The position numbers and the translations under genes were made by a program. Below, piece by piece: positions 59,701-64,000 of a DNA stretch of 64,000 nucleotides. How positions within the stretch are numbered: the first letter of the stretch is position 1; every line of letters starts with the position of its first letter. Source of the stretch: Tardiphaga robiniae (GTDB lineage Bacteria; Pseudomonadota; Alphaproteobacteria; Rhizobiales; Xanthobacteraceae); contig NZ_LVYV01000006.1 in the NCBI RefSeq assembly GCF_001618955.1, forward strand, positions 104,993 to 168,992, given 5' to 3'. Below the pieces are notes generated by a model. It searched no databases, had not been told where the DNA came from, and saw only the letters and a list, made by a program, of their open reading frames with translations.

Positions 59701-62700
59701 TAGGATGAGTGCGCGCGAACGGCGCTGGCCGGCGTGATGATGACCTGGTTCGGCAGCGACGCGCGGATCGCGGTATTGGCGACGCTCAGAGTGGCGCTCA
59801 CGAGATGCGAACCGTTGCCGGTCGGAACGACGCCGGTCGCTGCCGGACTGATGCTGCCACCCAGTTCGACGCGATAGGCGCCCGGCAGCAGCGCATAGGT
59901 CGCGGGCATCAGCGTATAGGTGCCGGCCGCAAGACCCGGCACGCCGTCGGGAATGGTGATCTGGCGGCCAACCGACGGCAGGCCGTAGCCCGCGTCCTGC
60001 ACGACCGGCGCATAGGCGCCGGAATGGCTCGGCACGATAGCATAGACCTCGTTGCCCTTCGCGCTGTATCGATAGCCGGGATTGGAATTGACGAATGGCG
60101 TGGTCAGGATGTTCACCGACCCGCCGCGGCCCGACACGAAGCCGGCACCGGTCAGCTCGCCGCCGCCCGACAGGTCGAGCACCGAACCGGGCTGCGCGTC
60201 GAAATGCAGCGCGGAGACGGAGACGCCGCCCATAAGTCCTGCACCGCTGAGCCGCACGCTCGCGCCGTTGTAATTATAGGTGATGCCGTCGAGGGTGCCG
60301 CCATAGGGCATCACCAGCCCGGCGTCGCTCACCGATGTGATGCTGCCCGGCAGGAGATGAACCGAATCCGCTTGCGGTACGCCGCCTGATGAAATGCTAC
60401 CGAGGACGATGCCACCGAGCGGCGCACGCACCACACCGCCCTGGTTGACGGTATCGGCCGCGAGCGTGAGCCCGCCGAAAGCGGAATACGGCATATCGGG
60501 AATCGTATCCCCATAACGCCGGATATCGAGCACGCTGCCGGCACGGATCATGTTGTCGACGGCCGTATAGCCGGCGGTGATCAACCCGGTCGCGCCCGTC
60601 GCCGGATAGATCTGCGCGGCGGTCAATGCGATGTTGCCGGGCGTTTGCAGCGCGGCGCCGATCGCCTGGGATCCGCGGAGCAGACGGATATCGCCGCGGC
60701 TTAGGAGATCGAGCAGCGCGAAGCCGCGGCGATCGACGGTATAGGTCTCCGCCATGGTATCGATGTCCTGGCGTACACCGAAAACGACCCGGTCGCGAAT
60801 ATCGAGCAGATCGGTGGTGACCGAGAAGATGGCGTTGGTGGCCTGTTGCGTCGGGGTGCCAATTTGCGTTGGGTTGCCAAAGTCCCACCGCACGGCGGGC
60901 AGCGTGTAGGGGTCCTTGGTGAAATGCGTCGCCCCTGCGAGCCGCAGATAGGGCGCCGACAGCGCCACCCGCGAATTGGTATCGGCATTGGCGCCGAGGG
61001 CGAAGACGCCTGCATAGAGGCTCAGGCTCTGGTTCATGGCTAGGGTCACGTCGCCATCGAACGAGATCAGGCCGCCCGACAGCAGCGACAGGGTGCCGAA
61101 GCCGCCGGCATTGACCCGATCGACGCCGAGCCGCGCCGTGCCGGTGACAAGTCCGGCTTTTGCCTGTGTCATCGAGCCGGCAGAGGCGATCACGCTGTCG
61201 CCCTGAATGTTGCCGATGACGAATTCGCGATGCCGCAGCACGTCGCCGGACGTCGCGCTCGTCAGATACAGAGGCGCCTCGAGCGCCAGCGCCAGCGTAC
61301 CGCCGGCGGCATTCGCGCCGCCCGCCGCCGCGCGCAACGTGCCATCGAGATAGAGGCCATTGCTGGATTTGACGACGATGGTGCCGCCATCGCTGGCGAC
61401 GTTCAGCGGCGTGCTGGCTTTCTGCAGCCCCGATGCGAGAATGTCCAGCACCGCACTGGTGCCCGATGCGTCGAGCAGCGCACCGCGCCGGATCACAACG
61501 AAGGCATTCGGCGTAACGGATTCACCCGTCGCTTCCCAATCCACCGCGCCGCCGATCAGGATCGAACCGCCATTGCCGACGACGCCATAGGTCTGGCCAC
61601 GCGCATCAATCGCCGTCACGGCACGCGCCGCGACATCGAGCACAGCATGATCGCCGATCCAGATCAGGCCGGCTTTGTCACCAAACCCCCTATTTTCAGT
61701 TTTCACCACCCGGGTCAGGCTGATCGTGCCACCCGGAGCCGTCAGCGTGCCGTCGATGGTGATGTCCCGTGCCTGCACATCGATCGACTGACCGGCATCG
61801 ACCCTGATCGACGCGCCTGCGCGAATGTCGATCGGGCCGCTGGCCTCGGTCAGTCCAGCCTCACCCACATTCGAGCGCAAGATGATGCTGGCGCCGCCGC
61901 GCTGGGTCAGCACGCCGTTCATCGGATCTTCCTGGTACAGCGGCGGCGCCCACAGTTCCAGAACGCCGGCCGGATCCGCGCCCGTCGCAGTCGAAGCGGC
62001 GGCGTTCGTCACGCGATAGACCGGCATCGAGACGTCCAGCTTCGTACCGTCGGTGACGACCACGCCGTTGCGGGCGGTTACGTCGTAGTTCGAGAAGCCG
62101 GCCTGGAACAGGCCGGTCTTGAGTTCGGCGTTGGCGGCGATTGCGATTGGGCGCGGAAGCGTCGTTCCAGCCGAAAGCACGGTCCCCTTCGGGACGGTCA
62201 GATCGATCGGAGACGGTTCGCCGGCATTGACGGTTTTGCTATAGGCCGGAACCTGCAGACCGTTCGGGAAAACCAGGGGATCGACTACCCAGCCTGCCCA
62301 GATCGCTCCTCTGATGAGACTAATTCTCGTGCCGGCGGGAATATAGGCAATATCGATGTAGTGCTCATCGCGACCGTCATAGTAATAGTATTGAGACCTT
62401 CCAGCAGAATTCACTATGACTTCGCCATCGACGACGCCGAGACCGGGAACATCTAGACCGGCAACGCCAATCGAATATTGCGCTCCCAAGTTTGGAAGCG
62501 TCCAATCCACTCCGAGGCGGTATCTGCCCCCGACCGACCCAACGATCCCATTCGCCCCCCCCGTCGGCACTTTTTCGCCGGGAAGCGTGACATTGACGGA
62601 ATAGCTATAGTCGATCGGCAGGATGTCGCCCTTCCCGACCGCATAGTCCTGCATCAGGACGACATCGACCGGCGCAGCCTGACCTGCCCCAAGCAGGCCG

Positions 62701-64000
62701 TCGGTTTCCAGCAACTTGCCACCGATCGAGATCGCCGTACCGGACTCGATCCTCAGCGTGCCGCCGCCGCTGACGCCGTAAGCGTAGATGGCGCCGTTGA
62801 GAGTCAGCAGACCGTCAGCCTGTACGTCGGGAGCCTGCTGGTCGGCGATCAAGGTGACGTCGCCACCGCGGCCACCCTTGACCTTGCCATTGGTCAGGAT
62901 CGCAGCACCCGACGAGACGTCGATGGTGCTACCCTTCGCCAGTGTCACGTCATGGGTCGAGCGCAGCGTGACTGCACCGCCATTGATGAACGCCTGCTTC
63001 GGCGTATCGGACGGGTTCAAGAGCGCATTGACCCAGACGCCGCGCAGGTCGAGCGTGGCGCCGTCATACACCGTGACAGATGCCTTGCCGTCCTTGAGCA
63101 GCACTTGCGCGGCGCCGCGATCGCCGCCGCCCTTGAAGTAGTTGTCCACAGTCAGCGAACCGCCACGCGCGGTGACATCGGCCTTGATGTCCACCACCGC
63201 TGCATTGAGAGTGATCCTGCCGCCATCGGCCAGCGTGACTGCACGATCGATGGTGATCGTGTCGGCGGTCGCGATATCAAGCCCGCCGAGATGCAGCGTA
63301 TTGACGTGGCCGGCGTCGAACCAGGCCGTGTCCTTACGTGCCAACGGCAGCGCATCTGTAGCGGACATCCCGCCAGTGACCGCGGCCACATCGCCGAAGC
63401 GGACGTCCGATGCGTTCAGACCGCCACCGCCGACGACAACGCCGTAACGCCCGAGTCCAAGCGTACCCTGCAGCGGTGCAGCGTTCTGTACCTGCTTGTA
63501 GCTATCGGTGACATTGGCGGCGCGCGCGGAATTCTGCCGTTCACCAGCGATGATATCGGCGATGATATCCGCCTCGAACACCGATGTCGGCGTCGAGAGG
63601 TTGAGACGGCCGGCATCGCGGCCCACGGTATAGCCCGCCTCATAGCGCCAGGACGATGAGCGATCGAATATGCTGGTCCAGACCTCGGTGAGCGCGTCGG
63701 CGACCTTGCCCTGAATATTGTGCGTGCGCACAAAGCCGCCGGCGGCAGCGACGAACTTCATGTTGGCCGGCGCATTATCGAAGCTGTAGATGCGACCATC
63801 GGTGCCGATCAGCCTGGTCGAATAGATCCTGCCGCCGTCATAGCTGACCGATCCGCCGGAGATATCGAACTTTGCGCCCTGCTGCGCGACGACTTCCGGC
63901 GCCGCCAGCGTGATAGTGCCGCCCAGTGCCGCCCACTCGCCGATGCTGTGCGGGCTGTTGGCGAGATAGCCGCCGACTTCAAGCAGTCCGCCCTTGGTGT
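52506..64000 (-). CDS. TpsA-E: giant filamentous-haemagglutinin-type exoprotein, C-terminal part (N-terminus off right edge)
   Basis: 3,830 residues are visible and the frame is open at base 64000, so signal peptide and TPS domain lie outside. By alignment with TpsA-B, about 570 residues are missing and the full protein would be near 4,400 aa. It is a close paralogue of TpsA-B along most of its length, including the GTVL module (about 56310-56745) and a near-identical C-terminal module (GDINAGRGSKTT, PSVIIVEVLGYGGG). Two stretches are not in B: one encoded about 55700-56130 and a Tyr-rich one about 62125-62700. I find only two cysteines (codons 59028-59045, GGCITVTC). Its own sigma/FecR/STN genes would be expected to the right. 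Confidence 0.93.
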   Translation of the reverse strand, partial: TKGGLLEVGGYLANSPHSIGEWAALGGTITLAAPEVVAQQGAKFDISGGSVSYDGGRIYSTRLIGTDGRIYSFDNAPANMKFVAAAGGFVRTHNIQGKVADALTEVWTSIFDRSSSWRYEAGYTVGRDAGRLNLSTPTSVFEADIIADIIAGERQNSARAANVTDSYKQVQNAAPLQGTLGLGRYGVVVGGGGLNASDVRFGDVAAVTGGMSATDALPLARKDTAWFDAGHVNTLHLGGLDIATADTITIDRAVTLADGGRITLNAAVVDIKADVTARGGSLTVDNYFKGGGDRGAAQVLLKDGKASVTVYDGATLDLRGVWVNALLNPSDTPKQAFINGGAVTLRSTHDVTLAKGSTIDVSSGAAILTNGKVKGGRGGDVTLIADQQAPDVQADGLLTLNGAIYAYGVSGGGTLRIESGTAISIGGKLLETDGLLGAGQAAPVDVVLMQDYAVGKGDILPIDYSYSVNVTLPGEKVPTGGANGIVGSVGGRYRLGVDWTLPNLGAQYSIGVAGLDVPGLGVVDGEVIVNSAGRSQYYYYDGRDEHYIDIAYIPAGTRISLIRGAIWAGWVVDPLVFPNGLQVPAYSKTVNAGEPSPIDLTVPKGTVLSAGTTLPRPIAIAANAELKTGLFQAGFSNYDVTARNGVVVTDGTKLDVSMPVYRVTNAAASTATGADPAGVLELWAPPLYQEDPMNGVLTQRGGASIILRSNVGEAGLTEASGPIDIRAGASIRVDAGQSIDVQARDITIDGTLTAPGGTISLTRVVKTENRGFGDKAGLIWIGDHAVLDVAARAVTAIDARGQTYGVVGNGGSILIGGAVDWEATGESVTPNAFVVIRRGALLDASGTSAVLDILASGLQKASTPLNVASDGGTIVVKSSNGLYLDGTLRAAAGGANAAGGTLALALEAPLYLTSATSGDVLRHREFVIGNIQGDSVIASAGSMTQAKAGLVTGTARLGVDRVNAGGFGTLSLLSGGLISFDGDVTLAMNQSLSLYAGVFALGANADTNSRVALSAPYLRLAGATHFTKDPYTLPAVRWDFGNPTQIGTPTQQATNAIFSVTTDLLDIRDRVVFGVRQDIDTMAETYTVDRRGFALLDLLSRGDIRLLRGSQAIGAALQTPGNIALTAAQIYPATGATGLITAGYTAVDNMIRAGSVLDIRRYGDTIPDMPYSAFGGLTLAADTVNQGGVVRAPLGGIVLGSISSGGVPQADSVHLLPGSITSVSDAGLVMPYGGTLDGITYNYNGASVRLSGAGLMGGVSVSALHFDAQPGSVLDLSGGGELTGAGFVSGRGGSVNILTTPFVNSNPGYRYSAKGNEVYAIVPSHSGAYAPVVQDAGYGLPSVGRQITIPDGVPGLAAGTYTLMPATYALLPGAYRVELGGSISPAATGVVPTGNGSHLVSATLSVANTAIRASLPNQVIITPASAVRAHSSYNEMGYDAFVLADAARVGVPRAAMTIDARMLNILLARPRNADGRSQLQFDGELRSGARADSDGFGSTIQLHGLSEILATGQTAASDMAGASVYADEISKFDAPRLVLNGSVSIAYGQAGRFASIVGDYGSIILRSGAHLSAAEVIFAGRGTGPGDKGTITIEEGASVSTIGRGRASFDSRDGYVFVGVGVLVVSNGTINLLQGETQADDGTDVDITVGGCITVTCNLTTRVVSEGTIAVATAGAFTIANNVSYGTRNLVLGLSAINLGEDASLAAAAAAGHLPAGLALNNTVLANLLAGNTAIGAPALETLALNARDAVNVFGSVTLDASKVGRLVLGTPAIYGYGASDDVATIRAGEFVWTGSTTAPGAAMADMLGDSRLNIAANRVVLGYGPLSQPSNTVVDNRLALGFTDVTITAAEYVTSTNRSTLGVYHRQGAYTPATGYQYTGGNLTIAAPLLTGRNGSSNTITAGGDIRVVGTGAAAGAVDALGAQLKLTGANIVIDTSVVLPSGRLALTATGDIVLGAASRIDLAGRAVPMFDVTKYSWGGDLVLSSSAGSIRQDAGSVIDLSAQYNRGGTATITALGAGAGHVDLGGTVRGGASGLYDAGGTLVPYDAAEFTVQAQTLADFAGLNARLNAGEVFGARRFQIKQGDLVVGNEVKARNVEITLDGGSLMVNGTIDASGYQVGSIRLAAMNDLVINGTLDAHGTGMRFDSYGKIIDAPNRASVELTTRMGTLTIGSNAAIDLRAGTGVAIGSGRGQNDGAARGTLTLNAPRLGGTGGQGGLDSAGNGANDVAVNVFGAPLIRGAKTTVINAFRIYDDAPLAGAPDVSGYTPQEITQAYLDGIVDPVDGRIIAGGIDPHNKAFIDAARDNDALSARLAGLGNYHLRPGVDIVSKISAENPNGDLTIAGDLDLSGYRYSPNANRNDPALRGFGEPGAINFRAAGNLNIRGSINDGFAPPPVTTGDNGWLLDEGVVPYGGDLVLPIAVTLEAGTVFKKGATLNYDLPASFSGNLPAGTVLPVRATLGDVLALPAGTVVQATIYNANGSVAYAAGTVLTNTVTLTAGMQLDAGTVLRSAASFAALIWPKGVPLPVDMTSTGTLALAPGSLIPSMTNVKLAGGQRVELRTPTGDRQGANWAVAPMLGAGATSWDMQFTAGADLGSADVRARNSRRKGDIVLADSHYVSRTAPGGVLMNLSEAGAIALLAMLGSDYSYLTINDLIGKSEAETVTILGGSSWSEMTDYYPALVGFWDLAAHHIELGLTIQGVDAIVNVAGGLPPGINDKIELLNKTQREIVSLYMAGSWDEFGLAPNFWDNGAGNAGTINLPPSTTYASSSFSVVRTGTGNLSLTAAGNIRMDSLYGVYTAGTATAVDPAYNNRPRADGMLLGPLSADYASAMATYQAWYPDQGGNVLISAGGNLTGDIYGQSARQSPSSVITGNWLWRQGTGSTAVDTTVPTSWWINFGTYVPNTSPYNTLNLPDLVGFTGIGALGGGNVAIRVGGEAGAITLRGSQGQQGTGEERSQGLVVAVGGTGRVGADGALALTGGGDIDMRIAGALNPNLALTSFTEKHALPGALINVRGAIQVNAESIGGIKLIYRLGDGARDAFDPRGYDPYAATSSEARSGITLVPGDSAVYLQTLGDLVLGGTGDPGRSVSTDATVFKAGGVDYSGGSWFSLWTDHTAINLISAGGSLTPTTSTAEAPLRGSANLNSDQNSTDGTFTYPSVLRAAALTGSIYYGANAVPFMRSSGATDYPTVTLAPSAHGALEMLAGNSIYGGQYTFSPSGTGTPLPTSLNPAFMGGGVVSGKIMFTNGSVLGTVDGGGNPVALSLFVFGPNTAVLPIGRAPDADPVRFYALTGDIVGLNTGETLTISRTGGVFNWRNAGAPVRVRAGRDIVGAGFAPNTTQSSGVPDATTRGNLIVHSDPNDVSIISAGRDIIYANFDIAGPGTLEISAGRNLYQADKGAFTSIGPIAIGDTRPGASIAMMAGVGAAGPDYDALASRYLDPGNLAATGMPLADQPGKVAKTYQKELATWLKDRYGFAGPDTEAQATFARLAPEQQHIFLREVYFAELTAGGREYNDANSSRYGSYLRGRNAIAALFPNVSAYGGDLTMFGGSGVRTLFGGDIQLLTPGGRTVIGVEGQVPPASSGLVTQGKGDIQIYSQGSILLGLSRIMTTFGGNILAWSAEGDINAGRGSKTTVIYTPPKRTYDNYGRAVLSPQVPSSGAGIATLNPIAEVLPGDIDLIAPLGTIDAGEAGIRVSGNVNLAALQIVNAANIQVQGTSSGIPTVQAPSISAALSSSNATAATQQTATPTQGGNAQPSVIIVEVLGYGGGNGDNALDDEQSRRSDRRSDNNRMQDPSSPVQVIGSGELSSSQRQKLTAVERRNFDEP
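56310..56745 (-). repeat. GTVL-rich repeat module inside TpsA-E
   Basis: Second copy of the module seen in TpsA-B: AGTVFKKGATL, AGTVLPVRATL, AGTVVQATIY, AGTVLTNTVTL, AGTVLRSAASF in quick succession, flanked by the same DGFAPPP and TAGADL stretches. Sequence of the units differs from B while the spacing is kept, as expected for a structural repeat. Ends approximate. Confidence 0.7.

Overview
This looks like a chromosomal window from an alphaproteobacterium, most likely the Nitrobacteraceae (Bradyrhizobium / Rhodopseudomonas / Tardiphaga group). The basis is high G+C, the style of the proteins (a DUF2341-ExbB fusion, a Porin_5-type porin, a YbjN protein) and dense operons with ATGA or TAATG junctions. 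The genus is an inference. All genes I can support lie on the minus strand, so transcription runs from right to left. I see no tRNA, rRNA, CRISPR array, insertion sequence or prophage gene.

The window is one large accessory locus: a two-partner secretion (TPS) system with several giant exoproteins, each tied to its own cell-surface-signalling regulators. From right to left it holds: (E) the C-terminal 3,830 residues of a giant TpsA that runs off the right edge; (D) an STN receptor, ECF sigma factor, FecR-type anti-sigma factor and a 3,719-aa TpsA; a pseudogene scrap of an E/B-type TpsA; (C) an STN receptor, TonB, sigma factor and FecR, followed by a 13-gene machinery operon; (B) STN receptor, sigma, FecR and a 4,119-aa TpsA; (A) STN receptor, sigma, FecR and the N-terminal 1,393 residues of another TpsA that leaves by the left edge. 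TpsA genes cover about 39 of the 64 kb.

The machinery operon encodes, in order, the outer-membrane transporter TpsB, a DUF2341/LamG-ExbB proton channel, ExbD, a small cytoplasmic protein, a polyproline TonB, a Porin_5 porin, a periplasmic coiled-coil protein, a parvulin/SurA-like isomerase, a YbjN protein, a soluble lytic transglycosylase, a small exported protein, a trypsin-like protease and a free-standing TonB-C-like protein. My model is that one TpsB, helped by a dedicated Ton complex and periplasmic folding and cell-wall factors, exports several giant adhesins, while the linked sigma/anti-sigma/STN sets decide which adhesin is made. The closest precedent I know (from memory) is the Pseudomonas aeruginosa PUMA3/Vre locus with PdtA/PdtB and exbB2/exbD2. 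What stands out here is the multiplication of sigma cassettes, the fusion of an STN domain to a TonB-C-like domain in every receptor, and the mosaic, duplicated TpsA genes.

Limits: domain names come from reading the protein sequence, not from searches. Neither end cassette is complete, so the regulators of TpsA-E and the C-terminus of TpsA-A are unseen.
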